NCBI GenBank assembly: GCA_020284085.1
Contig: JACEVL010000209.1
Coordinates: 565,001-629,000, forward strand
Length of the DNA: 64,000 nt
Direction: 5' to 3'
Source: Aporrectodea caliginosa
Lineage: Eukaryota > Annelida > Clitellata > Crassiclitellata > Lumbricidae
Under the pieces are notes generated by a model. The model made no database searches, had not been told where the DNA came from, and saw only the letters and a list, made by a program, of their open reading frames with translations. Both the position numbers and the translations under genes were made by a program. Numbering within the stretch: the first letter of the stretch is position 1; the number at the start of each line of letters is the position of its first letter. Positions 1 through 12,879 of this stretch are shown here, piece after piece.

Positions 1-289
1 GACCCTCCAGACAAATTTTCTGCTTCTAAAAGCAATTTTTCCTAAATTCCGAGGGATCCTTGATACCTCGGTAAAAAATAATGATACAACAATAATAATA
101 AAATTAGCAGTAATAAACAGTAATAAAATAATTACAATAACAATAATGCGATGAGTATTCTTGTGGCATCTGTATTATGTTGTCCAAGATGTTTTACGCG
201 AAGATCAGAGAAGGCACCAGTGCTCGTTGCATCTGGATGTTTATAATTATCGAGACCCACCTTTGAAGCACTCTCCACTATGCAATGTA

Positions 290-570
290 TTATGCAACTA
301 TGCATGCATGTATGTACGTACGTCGGAATGTATGCTTGTTTAATATTATATGAAAGTATGTATCATATATGTATGTATGATGTATATATGTATGTATTAT
401 TATTATGTATGTACAGTCGGCACATGTATGTATGGAAGCATCTTACTATTTCCATTATAAGCTACATGTATGTAGGCATGTATGCATCCATGTATGTATA
501 TGTAAGTATTTATCCGTGTATGTCTGTTTGTCTGTGTAAATATGTATGTAAATATGTTTGTATGTATCGT
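290..570. repeat. TATG/TGTA-rich degenerate microsatellite
   Basis: Runs of tatg and tgta with many interruptions. The open frames crossing it on both strands are rich in Met, Tyr, Cys and Val and are translations of the repeat. The sequence just after it (atttatatagcg) resembles the 3' end of LINE/SINE families found elsewhere in this window. Confidence 0.85.
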
Positions 571-832
571 GAGATTTATATAGCGGCTTCGGGTGATTTC
601 CAACGGAATAATAGATGGAGAGAAATGAGGAAGGAAGGAGGTAATGGAATAACTAACCTTTGATCGTCTCTGACCAAATATAACGAGTCTTTTGTCTTAA
701 CGATATTCAACAACAACACAGGAAGAACCAGTTTCCAATATGATCAATCTCAGAAGCAGAAGCAGCAGTTAAGGCAGTTCTTCTGGCAGATGCAGATGCT
801 GATGCTGCTGATGCTGTTGCATCCTTAGTTCA

Positions 833-1545
833 TTCCTTCCTCCTTCATTCATTCGTTCGTTCTCTCTTTCTTCGTTCCTTCGTTCGTGGTTCTGGCGATG
901 AATTCGTCGTCTGCCTTCTATTTATAGTCTCCGTTGGTTCGTCTGTTGGTCGGTCGGTCGGTTGGTGCGGCGGTGTCTGGTGCGACAGATCAAAGCGACG
1001 GCAGCCGACGCCGACTGAGCAGAAGAAGAGGAAGACGATGACGACGAAGAGGGAAGGAGGGAGGGAAGGACGGAGAGAGGTACGAAGGGAGAGAGAGGCA
1101 GGGAGAGAGGCAGGGAGGGAGACAGACAGAGAGGGAGGGACTGGCTAAGAAGGTGTTAGGCGCATCAATTACTACGAACAGCCTCACATTTCCCACCTAC
1201 GGACGCTAATAAAAATCTGTCTGTCTGAGTGCCTGTGACATTGTGTGTGTGTCTGCATGTGTGTATCTTTGTGTGTATGTATGTCTACGTGTGTGTGTGT
1301 CTGTGTGTGTGTTTGTTTGTATTCTTCGTCTCTCTGTCTGTGGCTGTGTTCTTACTTCTGAGGTGGAGAGAGACAACCGTTTCACCGAGCAATTGGCCGT
1401 ACGTATTCATCCGCCCGACTGAATCGGACCAATGAACGTCCAGATGATTATGCAGCACATGCAGCGCTATTGTAGACACACACACACGCACCTACACGCA
1501 CACACACACACATACACACACACACTACACAACACAGACACTCAC
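833..1545. repeat. Mosaic of short low-complexity tracts
   Basis: In order: ttcc/ttcg-rich (833-900), purine-rich ggga/gaga (1020-1145), tgtgtg/tctgtc-rich (1205-1340) and cacaca-rich (1473-1530). I see no exon-like sequence here. Confidence 0.8.
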
Positions 1546-1619
1546 GAACAGACAGGTGGAAGGACACTGTTGGGATGTATCAATGGCCAACAGGATGTAC
1601 AGATATGTTGATATCGGTA

Positions 1620-1925
1620 AATTGAATTGCATAGAAATATTGAATTACAGGTCATACGAATTACAGGTAAATGTTTAATTACAGGTAGGCCCTAAATCGA
1701 ATTATAGGTAATTTGAATTACAGGTAAATCGAATTACAGGTTATTTGAATTACAGGTAAATCGAATTACAGATAGGCCTAATTTTAATTACAGGTAAATA
1801 TTAAATCATTAGTAAATCGAATTACAATTTAGTACAGTGTAGCATTACAGAGAAATCGAAATACAGGTAAATCAAATTACAGGTAAATATTTAATCAGAG
1901 GTAAATCGAATTGAAGGTAAACAGG
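1620..1925. repeat. Degenerate ~17-base tandem repeat (aattacaggtaaatcg)
   Basis: The phrase gaattacaggtaaat recurs about a dozen times with substitutions and small indels, giving an old, diverged minisatellite. It is not related to the trimer and tetramer arrays around it. Confidence 0.85.
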
Positions 1926-2104
1926 CGACCGAAATACTTCCAGGTGGATAAAAGGAAAGGACTGTACCGTATACGGTGACAGTTGTGGATGACCGTGTCT
2001 TTTATCGGGCGCTACAGAAGCCATTAATCTTAGACTACAAAGCAAGATGGCGGACGGATGATCGGAGAGAGGAAGAATATGATAGAGAAGAATGTATATA
2101 ATAC

Positions 2105-2675
<571 letters not shown>

Positions 2676-2799
2676 AGACGAATGGAGTGACTGATTGAGA
2701 CGTTAAGAGCGACTGGAGGTGACTAAGAACTTGTTAAACAACTAATGGAGTGTAAGATGCTTATCACTCACTAGTCGACCGATATCTGCAGTCCGTTCA

Positions 2800-2960
2800 T
2801 CTGAGGGGATCCGAGGGGCGGAGGGACCGGGAGGGGGACCGGGAGGGACCGGGAGGGGATCCGGGAGGGGTGGAAGGGGGACCGGGAGGGGCGGTGGTCG
2901 CTGCCTCTCGTCCGGCGTCCGTCCGTCCGTCCGTCCGCCGATTGTTTGCCGTTCACACTT
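2800..2960. repeat. G-rich cryptic repeat (gggaccgggaggg)
   Basis: GGGACCGGGAGG-type units recur with clustered G-runs on the plus strand, followed by a short (CCGT)n run. The local GC content is far above the surroundings. There are enough G-runs for G-quadruplex formation. No exon is supported. Confidence 0.75.
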
Positions 2961-3714
2961 CAGCGCTGAAAGGTGTAGGGTGAACTGGGAGGCGAGACCG
3001 GGTGAAGGGAGGGAGACACGGAGCATATGAACCCGGTCTTAGATGGGAGAGGGGAGGGAGCGACTGGGCTGCGATGGGTAAATAATGAAGACTTTCGGTG
3101 GAGGTTTTATTGGATTTGCTGCCTGTCTTAAACGCGACAGATAGGGAAACAACACCCGCCCTAATAAGCCCCAAACAGACCTCCCCTGCCCTGCCTGACC
3201 CTCATGACCCCTGCTCGACCCTTCCCCGACCCTCTCCCGCTCTCCTTGTTATCACCGCAGATGTACTACGAGTGAGACCCTGTCCAGTGCCGAACGGATG
3301 CTTCGCACTGGTTTGGATAAGTTCATTATCGCTTTGTGAAATCAACGATCCGTTGCAATAACAGTCTAAGCTTGGTTACCCAGAGTGACCGACAGACCAC
3401 AGGTCTAGATAGGTTGATCAATAATTATAACCGCATTTGATTTGATTAATAGTTTAATACCTTCATTATGTCATAGTTTTGTATTTAAGTTGTTCTGCTC
3501 GCTAAATTTATTTTTAACATTTCAGCGTTTTATTTAATTAATTCATTTAATTCAACGCTCCTTCCTTACCCAATGATTAATTACCCAAGACATGGCTTAG
3601 GCTTAGTCAACCGTATTAAGCAACTCGTACATGCAGTATAAAGGTTTTCTGTTAAACTGAACTCATCCGTGTCGAGTCGTTAGTTCCACGAGCTGGAACA
3701 GACGTCATAAAATA

Positions 3715-3885
3715 ATCTTCTTTTATTGATTCAAACTGACATGAACGCAGTATGATCACAAATCATAGTATGAACGGATGATCACAAGTTGTTACAGGAG
3801 TCGAATTTAACGGTATGGCAGCCATGCAAGACGTCCACCTGTCCTATGTCCATTTTTACCAACAGTGAAAGGCTGAGTGGACCTC
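3715..3885 (-). mobile_element. SINE family B copy (tail-proximal part)
   Basis: Shares the order ttattgattcaaactgaca, cgcagtatgatcac, caagttgttacaggagtcgaattta, tatggcagccatgcaag with the full-length copy at 37,880-38,155 and with 42,580-42,728. Read on the minus strand, this is the 3' two thirds of a tRNA-headed SINE. The tRNA head is not recognisable here. Confidence 0.7.
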
Positions 3886-4479
3886 TTCACGCACCTATTA
3901 AGGAAGCCAAAAGTCTTTATGTTTAAAAAACAGTTTAAAACAATAATAATTATACTTATTACGTAACTCCAAGCATTAGCATTTGCGCGACAGTAGACAG
4001 TTTTGTAAATCATCCTCGAAGTAGCTTGCTAACGACGATGCCATATAAATAATTGTCGTAATCACAATTACAATGTTTCGCACGATAGCAATAAAGTAGT
4101 ACGGGAGACAAAAAACGTCGTCCTTACTACACTATAAGATAAAGACAAGGCATAAAATGGATTGACTATAAAGACTGTCGTGCGCGCTATCTGTGTAGAA
4201 AACCAATTCAACCGATTCGCTGTTTCGGGAACTAACTCAACAGAATCGGGGTTTGGACACCTGTGCACCCTGTTGCAAGACGGACTGAATTATTAATAAT
4301 TATAGAGAGCAAGACGACAAGAGGTTGTGAGGCTTAGGGAAGGGCACGCCCTCCACGTACATGTATACCCTGCCTGAACTCAGAATCTCAGATACGCTGT
4401 AATCCTCGCCGGAGACCACGAGGGTTCACACCCCAGAAGCGACCAGGAAGGAGATTGAGACAGCCAAACAGAAGAAGAA

Positions 4480-4690
4480 GAACAGCAGCCTTTAATTAAG
4501 CTAGCCCTGAGGCAGCCATGGGTATGAAGTGTTAGCGACTTCATTTTCCTAGCCTTGGCTATCAGGGCGTGTGGCCAGTCCTCTCCCTTGCCGTCTCATC
4601 TTCCCATCGACAGTGTACGGTCAGTGTACTCATTAGAGATGAGTTGGCTAGGGGGCAGAAATCTCGAACGTATACGAGAATAATTAATGC
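4480..4690 (+). mobile_element. Interspersed repeat family I, copy 1
   Basis: Shares ordered blocks with three other places in the window (5,455-5,600 minus; 10,075-10,560 plus; 48,200-48,310 minus): an agct...ggcagccatgggtatga block, a gacttcatttttctt block, and gtggccagtcctctccc-tgccgtct. A short agaagaagaagaa run lies just upstream. Family I is defined only by these copies. I do not recognise a named element and see no coding capacity. Confidence 0.65.
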
Positions 4691-5454
4691 TAAAACAATC
4701 CGGAATGGGTTACCAAGGAAGATTAAAAGGAGCCGATACAGTCGATACCGACTCCAAACACACATATCACAACACACAGTTAAGAGAATTAATACCAAAA
4801 CGTTTATATTAACACCATAATTAAAGCAGAATTAATGTTGACATTATAAGAACGAGACATTAAATCATCATAATTCTCATGAGACATTTTATGCGACATG
4901 AATGAATGTAAGTATATGTTGCTGTTGCAATGGGCCTGCGTGTACGTAACGAATTGAAATAGAATCGTTTTATTCGATACCCCCTGTAGCTATCTTGAAA
5001 AGCATCCATGCTTTCGACATCCTTTGTTACAACTTAGCGTGCACATTGTAGCATATATGGGACTTGATATCTGCGTATATATATCACCGAATGTCATGAG
5101 CGATGGATAGAGTGTACAGTAAGTAGTCTGTACCTATCAGGTGCCATGGACTAAAATTGAAACTGTTGGCTATTTACTGAGATCTCGTTGTGAAATGAAT
5201 AACCATGAAACAAAATTTGACAACTGTGCAAGTTTTCGCTCCGTTGAGATTGGCATCACGTGAAACTAGGTAAGAGTCAATTATGCTGCTCGTTATTAAT
5301 ATAAGAGTAAAATAAGACTGACGCTCACATGCGCCATATATTTTAGTGGTTGGCGTGCTGTTCTGTCAGAGTTCAAATCACCGCCAGACAAGAAATTCGT
5401 TTCGAGATTTCTGCTCCACCTACCAAGCTAAAATGAGTACATTGACCGTATAAT

Positions 5455-5600
5455 TATATACACTGTCTGTGGGAAGATCTGATGGCGAGGGAGAGGGCTG
5501 GCCACTCGCCCTCATATGCCGAAACGAAGAAAAATGAAGTCTGACACATCGTATGCCCATGCATGGCTGCCTCTCAGGCAAGCTTAAGGGACTTCCTTCT
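5455..5600 (-). mobile_element. Interspersed repeat family I, copy 2
   Basis: Reverse-strand copy of the block at 4,480-4,640 (gatggcgagggagagggctggccac, cctcatatgccg, agaaaaatgaagtc, ggctgcctctcaggcaagctt). It is directly followed on the plus strand by the long TTC tract, the same position where copies 1 and 3 carry short GAA runs. Confidence 0.65.
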
Positions 5601-6360
5601 CCTCCTCCTTCTCCTCCTTCTCCTCCTACTCCTTCTCCTCCTCCTCTTCTTCCTTCTTCTTCCACCTCCACCTCCTCCTCCTTCATCATCATCATCATCA
5701 TCTTCTTCTTCTTCTTCTTCTTCTTTCTTCTTCTTCTTCTTCCTCCTGCTTCTTCTTCGTTATTATCGTCGTCGTCATCATCATCATGATCATGATCATG
5801 ATCATTCATGATCTTCTTCTTCTTCTTCTTCTTCTCTTCTTCTTCTTCTTCTTCTTCTTCTTCTTCTTCTTCTTCTTCTTCTTCTTCTTCTTCTTCTTCT
5901 TCCTTCTTCTTCTTCTTCTTCTTCTTCTTCTTCTTCTTTCTTCTTCTTCTTCTTCTTCTTCTTCTTCTTCTTCTTCTTCTTCTTCTTCTTCTTCTTCTTC
6001 TTCTTCTTCTTCTTCTTCTTCTTCTTCTTCTTCTTCTTCTTCTTCTTCTTCTTCTTCTTCTTCTTCTTCTTCTTCTTCTTCTTCTTCTTCTTCTTCTTCT
6101 TCTTCTTCTTCTTCTTCTTCTTCTTTCTTCTTCTTCTTCTTCTTCTTCTTCTTCTTCTTCTTCTTCTTCTTCTTCTTCTTCTTCTTCTTCTTCTTCTTCT
6201 TCTTCTTCTTCTTCTTCTTCTTCTTCTTCTTCTTCTTCTTCTTCTTCTTCTTCTTCTTCTTCTTCTTCTTCTTCTTCTTCTTCTTTCTTCTTCTTCTTCT
6301 TCTTCTTCTTCTTCTTCTTCTTCTTCTTCTTCTTCTTCTTCTTCTTCTTCTTCTTCTTCT
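5595..6360. repeat. Very long TTC (GAA) trinucleotide tract
   Basis: Starts as cctt/ctcctt-rich, passes through tca and tcg runs, and from about 5,814 is almost pure (TTC)n to 6,360, with only a few single-base slips that shift the frame. The translated open frames here (poly-Leu, poly-Ser, poly-Phe; poly-Glu, poly-Lys, poly-Arg on the other strand) are artefacts. GAA/TTC tracts of this length are known to form intramolecular triplexes. Confidence 0.98.
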
Positions 6361-6714
6361 GCATTTACGAAATGGGCAACTGGGCAGTCGCTGCAGATAA
6401 TAGAAAGCAGAAATAGAAATAATAGGAAATCGGCAACAGCATGCAGTTCTTAAACAGACTCGATCCCAACGGTCAGGTAAACGTCGCGGAGAAGAAAGCT
6501 CTTCACTGCTCGTATACTGAGATCTCGCGGGTGAAATTAAGTGCCAAGCGGTAACTGACGACCGAACAATTCATCGCTCGACTGAGATAATTGAAACTCT
6601 GAGCCACGAGATCTCTACATCTATTCGGAAAGTATCGTTGACCACCGCTTAACCGTTAAGTTACCATGACGCATCGTGCCTCACTGCCGAAGGATCTCAC
6701 GTTCAAATTTCAAC

Positions 6715-7055
6715 CCCAGGGAGAAGGAGGAAGGAAGGGGAAGAGGAGGAAGCGGAGAAACAAGAGGAGGAGGAAGAGGAGGTAAAGAGAAGGACAGACG
6801 CTCGAGAGGAGAGGGATGAAGAAGCAAAAGGGGACAGACGGAGGATAAAGATGATGAAGAAACGTAGAGGGAGGAAGAAGAAGAAGAGGGGAGTAGGAGG
6901 AGAGAAGAAAAAAAGGAGGAGGAGGAGGAGGAGGAGGAGGAGGAAGGAGGAGGAGGAGGAGGAGGAGGAGGAGGAGGAAGAGAAGGAGAGGAAAAGAAGA
7001 GGAGGAGGAATAGGAAAGGAGAGGAATGGAAAGAAGAGGAGAAGGGAGAAATAGT
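6715..7055. repeat. Purine-rich GGA/GAA tract
   Basis: About 340 bases of gag, gga and gaa on the plus strand. A 25-base unit (aatagacctttgcatcaacggta) is repeated in tandem just downstream at about 7,062-7,108. Frames across this tract are repeat translations. Confidence 0.9.
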
Positions 7056-7254
7056 AGCCGACAATAGACCTTTGCATCAACGGTAATAGACCTTTGCATC
7101 AACGGTAGCAGACATTTAACACGGAATAATGACGGGCATCTGGTGGTGGCTGTTCATTCAGCCATCGAAGCACTCAGCTCAACGCAACGAACGATAGAAG
7201 AGCAGAAGGAACTGACGAACCGGGAAATTAACGAAGGAAAAGAACGAACGAACG

Positions 7255-7345
7255 AATGAGACAGAGAGACAGAGACAGAGAGACAGAGACAGAGAGGCAG
7301 AGACAGAGACACACATGCACAGACAGACACAGACAGACACAGACT
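7255..7345. repeat. GACAGA microsatellite
   Basis: Tandem agacagag and agacacag units. The following 350 bases (7,350-7,810) contain overlapping open frames on both strands, but no domain or splice pattern I can recognise. Confidence 0.85.
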
Positions 7346-7904
7346 GCTATTCTCTGTTTCTAATGGATTGCGATCTCAGCCTGCAATTCGCTTTGAACCG
7401 TCGACCATCCATGATCCATTGATGCCCGATGCTTTACGATTAGGGAACGCTATAGAAGTCTCCGGTCAGAGATGGACTCGATTTATGTCGGAATTGGAGG
7501 AGGAGGAGGAGGAGATGGGAGGACCACTCGACCGGGATTTTGTCGGTCGTTGGGTCTGTCTAAAAAAACGAAGTGAGTGAGCGATTCTCGTGAAATATTT
7601 AAGAGCAGACGATGTGCCTCCATTAGGACGAGAAGGGATGAAAGAGGGGCAGGAAGAGGGCAATGGTGGCGGTGAAGCCTCGCTCGTCTCAGGGAGGCCA
7701 GGAGGGGCAGGAGGAAGAGCGGGCGGGCGGTCGACCCCGTCGGGATTATGGCTGAGACGGTGTGCTTGGGGAAGGGCAGCTGCTGTCGTCAAGGTCTCAA
7801 GGGTCAAGCACTGCCTGTTGTATTGTCGTCTGATGGGATATTATTTGTATAGCGGTCTATGTAGGAACACTTTAATTGCAATTGTATACTGTGCAATTTA
7901 TAGT

Positions 7905-8125
7905 GCTCTGTCTCTATGTCTCTGTGTCTGTGTCTGTCTCTGTCTGTCTGTATGTGTATATATATATGCATGCATTATGTATAAGTATATGTGTATATGT
8001 ATAAGCATTATGTGTATTACAAGTATATGTTTATGCCTCTATATAAATATGCATTTGTGTATGCATTTATGTGTATATGTAGGCCTAATGTATATATAAT
8101 CCAAATGTAGGCCTACATTTATGTA
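7905..8125. repeat. TCTG then TATG/TGTA-rich tract
   Basis: A short tctgtgtc run passes into tatatgtgtata-rich sequence containing a duplicated aatgtaggccta phrase. No gene is supported in it. From 8,130 to 9,095 I see only unassigned AT-rich and T-rich DNA. Confidence 0.7.
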
Positions 8126-9099
8126 CGCGTCAACGCGTAGAATGACTTGGACAATGTACACGATGATATTTTTACGGCGTCACTTAGCCCCAATGACCCT
8201 CATCTCCCACACAGACATGAGCATGTCTAAAACTAAAGGCTTACAGTTTATTAGTCCTATTACAAGTCCTATTAATGGTCCCGTGTTTTGCTGTGGCGCA
8301 TTAGATACGCCTTTCATATGGATGATATGGTCATGGCTAATTCAAAGCTATCAGAAACTAGATGATCCCCGATCACCGGAAGTTCGCATTCTATTGGACG
8401 CCATCTGACGACGAAATCGAACGCACGAGCCATCTAGCGGCGGAGAGGAAAACGACGGAGTTTAACGTCTGCGCGCTGTCCTATTATTCGCGCCATTCGA
8501 GTCTCGTGTTCTAAACTGTGTACTTGAGAAAACGGTAAACTGCATCGAGTCTCGTATCGACTCTTTATCTACAATGTGGGTTTTTATTCGTTTCATTTCT
8601 TCATCTTTCTTCTGGTTGTTTTCCGTATCTTTTTCATTTTATTTCTTTGTTTCTTTCTCCATTTAAATTCTTCACTGCATTTCTATTCTGTATTCGATTT
8701 CTTTATTACTTTACTTCTTTCAAATTCTTGGTTTCTTTCCTTCATTTCATTTCAGTGTTTTATTTTCACTTTGACTTCTTCTGTTTCTCGAACATGAAAA
8801 GATGATGCATCCCACGGCGCCATCTTACTTAGAGTCTACTCCAATAACGCGTCTGCCATAACTCTTGCGGACTACTTTACATTTCATACTCTTTTACATG
8901 TACAGACAGTAGCCTACAGTGCATTCTATTGCATTTAATACATTATATTTGCATTGTATTACATTAAATTTCGTCATATTATATAACTGTACATCATTTT
9001 ACATTATGCATGAATGAGAATGGCTAATTAAGGCGAGTGATAAGTCAGGGTCCGTGAGAGCTCCAAAAAGGGGCCTATATAGGTACGAAACAACAGCAA

Positions 9100-9595
9100 T
9101 GGGTAATTAAGATTTTGAAACTAATTAATTAGAATTAGCATTAGTTCGAATTTCATATTTTAGAATTAGAATTAGCATTTTTTTATGAGAACAAATTAAT
9201 TAGAAGTTGAATTAGCACTCAACTGAGTCAACTAGATAATTAAAATTAGTTGCTGACGTCAGAAAGCAAAGCGAACAACACATACATGTATTTTGCTAGA
9301 TTGGCACTCATTTGGCAGTCAATCTATTAAACAAATATTTCAAATTACGACGAAACTTAAATTTCAATGGTCGTCTAGATACGATTTCTTCTTATTACTT
9401 TAGTAAGTAAGGAAATATGTAGGCAAGGCAATTGTGAAGCCAATTTTGAGATTTTATTAGAATGAAACAATTTTTAACTAGAATTAAAATTAGCAAAATT
9501 TTGATTACTAATTAATTATAATTATAATTAGCTACCAATCTAATTAATTAGTTTTTTATTAATTAGTTTCTAATTTATTAATTGCCATCACTGGA
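9100..9595. mobile_element. Decayed hAT-like miniature element (taattagaattag-rich)
   Basis: The ends are imperfect inverted repeats: cagcaatgggtaattaa at the left against the complement of ttaattgccatcactg at the right. The subterminal regions are packed with aattaattag and aattagc words, as in the other CAGTG-ended elements of the window. No clear target duplication remains, so this is a decayed copy. Confidence 0.5.
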
Positions 9596-9649
9596 AAAAG
9601 TCTTGGAGTCGAATATATTGAATGGGCAGAAAACGCGTGTATAAGTTTT

Positions 9650-9760
9650 GTGTTGCATTTTCATGGACATGTGTGTGTTTTACGTGTGTGCATGAGTGAG
9701 TGTGTGTGCATGTGTGTGTGTGCATGTGTGCGTGTGCGCTCATGTAGGCGCGTGTGTGTG
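9650..9760. repeat. TG-rich microsatellite
   Basis: Runs of tgtgtg and tgcatg. No other signal. Confidence 0.85.
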
Positions 9761-9884
9761 ACCTGGGTTTATAGTCTATGCGTTTAAGCCGCGACAATAT
9801 CCATCCTTAATTCAATGGTAACGGTATAATCATACTCAGGGACTTAATCACTTGCGTGACGAGGGCTCTTTAGACTTAATCTGA

Positions 9885-10072
9885 GAGGGAGAGTGGAGAA
9901 GAAGGATGAGGAACAAAAGAAAGAGGAGGAAGAGGAGCAGGAGCAGGAGGAGGAGGGAGAGAATGAGAAAGAGGAAGTGGAGGAGGAGGAGGAAGATGAG
10001 TATGGAAAAGAAAGTAGGAGAGGAGGAATAGAAATAGGAGAAGAAAGAAGAGACGAAAGAAGAAGAAGAACC
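9885..10072. repeat. GAG/GAA purine tract at the upstream edge of a family I repeat
   Basis: Plus-strand purine tract ending in agaagaagaagaa, immediately before family I copy 3. Together with the TTC tract beside copy 2, this suggests that the purine run belongs to the repeat family and has expanded independently. Confidence 0.8.
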
Positions 10073-10074
10073 TG

Positions 10075-10560
10075 AGCAAGCTCTTAAAGGCAGCCAATGA
10101 GCCATGGTATGAAATGTTTGAGATTATCTTTTTCTTACTCTTTGCATATAAGAGCGGTTGCCTGCCATCTCCCTCGCCGTCTGAACTCCCCTCTGAAAGA
10201 ACACGGTCCATGTACTCAGTGGCGTAACGAGCCCTAACGAGGGGGCAGAGGGGGCGGCCGCCCTCGGGCGCAGGACGGGGGGGACGCAAAATTAGGCTTT
10301 AAAAACAAGTTTTTTAAAAAGAAATCAGGCAAAAATAGCTAAAAAGTCCAAAAAGGAACTATTATTATACATGAGTCTTGCAGGGGCGCTGGACGGGAAA
10401 AGCAAAAAAAAGTCTTCTGACATTTTTGGTGGAACGAAGAAAAAAATGTGTAGGAAATTCTTGCCCCCGGGCGCACGAACCCCTAGTTACGCCACTGCAT
10501 GTACTCATTGCAACTGAGTTCACTAAGCAGCCCAAGTGGAATAGAAATCCAGACAAATCC
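10075..10560 (+). mobile_element. Interspersed repeat family I, copy 3, split by a miniature transposon
   Basis: Family I sequence runs from 10,075 to 10,216 (ggcagccaatgagccatgg, cctgccatctccctcgccgtct, catgtact) and resumes at 10,498 with catgtactcattgcaactgag. This matches gtgtactcattagagatgag of copy 1 at about 4,626. The 281 bases between are an hAT-type miniature element. Confidence 0.7.
10217..10497. mobile_element. hAT-type miniature inverted-repeat element (281 bp)
   Basis: Begins CAGTGGCGTAACGAG and ends with TAGTTACGCCACTG, so the termini are inverted repeats starting CAGTGGCGTAAC. It is flanked on both sides by the identical 8-base target duplication CATGTACT (10,209-10,216 and 10,498-10,505), the hallmark length for hAT transposition. 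It has no transposase and is non-autonomous. Confidence 0.93.
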
Positions 10561-10977
10561 GTTCAGCAGGGCTTTGACCCCCCCCCCGACCATCTGATTG
10601 ACAGTCTAACAGGCTAACCCACGACGCCATCATGCAAACATAAACTACAACTAAACTGGAAACAATTTGCTACAATTCGCAGCGTTACCCAAAACGAAAC
10701 AATGAACACAGTTCATTCATCAACTGACGGAACCCAGTGCAGCTGTCCCGTGCAATGGCACTTAGTTTGGCCATTTAGACCATGGATGCAATGCATCGTT
10801 CTCTCTCCTTAAGTCATAAACTAAACGATTCTAAAAACGCACTCAATGACCTCTGTCGTGCAGCAAGAACGACATATATAGGATGACGACGACAGCGCAG
10901 GTCTTCATTCGCAACAGCACAGCATGACTTCTCAATAGCACTCAACCAAACAAAGCCAATCAGACTCATTGCCTTTC

Positions 10978-11325
10978 TTTTCCTTCCTTCCTTCCTTCCT
11001 TCCTTCCTTTTTTCCTTCCTTCCTTCCTTCCTTCCTTCCTTCCTTCCTTCCTTCCTTCCTTCCTTCCTTCCTTCCTTCCTTCCTTCCTTCCTTCCTTCCT
11101 TCCTTCCTTCCTTCCTTCCTTCCTTCCATCCTTCCTTCCATCCTTCCTTCCGTCCTTCCTTCCTTTTCATCCGTCCTTCCTTCCGTCCTTCCTTCCTTCC
11201 TTCCTTCCTTCCTTCCTTCCTTCCTTCCTTCCTTCCTTCCTTCCTTCCTTCCTTCCTTCCTTCCTTCCTTCCTTCCTTCCTTCCTTCCTTCCTTCCTTCC
11301 TTCCTTCCTTCCTTCCTTATGTTCG
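10978..11325. repeat. TTCC tetranucleotide array
   Basis: Pure (TTCC)n with three short interruptions and, near 11,126-11,190, ccatcc/ccgtcc variants. Weaker ccgtcc and ccatcc runs continue at 11,395-11,445 and 11,600-11,810. Frames reading Lys-Glu-Gly-Arg or Pro-Ser-Phe-Leu are repeat translations. Confidence 0.97.
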
Positions 11326-12106
11326 CCCGTCCGGTTGCTTACCTCCATCCATATATGTAGTCCGTTTGTCCTAACTCCTTCGGTCCCTAAATGGGTCCTT
11401 CGGTCCATCCGTCCGTCCGTCCTTCCGTCCATCCGTCTATCCCTCCTTTCGTCCAGCGGCAAAGCTGAGGGACATCCTTGGGATCCGGATCCTCTAAGGC
11501 CAAGATCATCACTCAAGGGATTCATGTCGATCCGAGTAGATGTCCCAACCACAAAATTCCTCAGTTTCAATCCAGCTAAAATTCATTGTGCGTTGTTAGT
11601 CCATCCTTCCATTCTTTTACAAGTTCTTCTAGTTTCCATCCGTCTATTTTTCCATCCATCCATCCTTCCATTCTTTTACACGTCCTCCTATTTTCCATCC
11701 GTCCATCCATCCATTCTCTTGTAATTGTAATTACGACCATTTATATAGCGTCTTACAAGTCCTTCCATCCTTCCAGCCTTCCAATCTTTAACACTTCCGT
11801 CCATCCATTGTGAAGAATTGTTCCTGGAATTGTTATCGACCATCTCATTTGTTGTTTGATTATTTCTGACAGCGACTGAGGCGCCTCTGGTGAGAGCGAT
11901 AGGCATCGTCAGGTGAGAAATTCTCATCTGTTCGCATGACAACGTAACCGTGACTCGACGTTCTCCGAGTTGACGGGTGTCAGATCGCGTCTCGGAGTGG
12001 CGTCACATGACGCCAGTCATCGTCAATAACCCAGCACGGAAACCGAGAGGTCCCATTGATCTCTAAGACGAGGGTTAATCGTACTTTTCTAAGTACGCCC
12101 ACAGCA

Positions 12107-12459
<353 letters not shown>

Positions 12460-12460
<1 letters not shown>

Positions 12461-12842
12461 CCCTCTCTGTCTGTCTCTCTCCCTCTCTCACTCTGTCTCA
12501 CACTCCCTGTCTTTCTGTCTGTCTCTACGTCCGTCCGTCCGTCCGTCCGTCTGTCTGTCTGTCTCTCTATCTCTCTGTCTCTGTCTGTCTCTGTCTCTGT
12601 CTGTCTCTGTCTCTGTATCTGTATCTGTATCTGTCTCTGTCTCTGACTCTGTCTATGACTCTGTCTCTGTCTGTCTGTCTGGCTCTCTGTCTCTCTCTCT
12701 GTCTCTCTCTGTGTCTCTCCGTCTGTCTCACTCTGTCTGTCTCTGTCTCTGTCTCTGGCTCTGTCTCTGTCTCTGTCTCTGTCTCTGTCTCTGTCTCTGT
12801 CTCTGTCTCTGTCTCTGTCTCTGTCTCTCTGTCTCTCTCTCA

Positions 12843-12879
<37 letters not shown>

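Noticed and set aside
5420..6416. Long open frames of poly-Lys/Glu/Arg (minus) and poly-Leu/Ser/Phe (plus)
   Set aside because: They are translations of the TTC/GAA tract, open in every frame, without splice signals or non-repeat coding sequence.
10932..11724. Frames of 212-251 residues (KEGR / PSFL repeats)
   Set aside because: Pure TTCC repeat translated. The flanking few residues are not conserved-looking.
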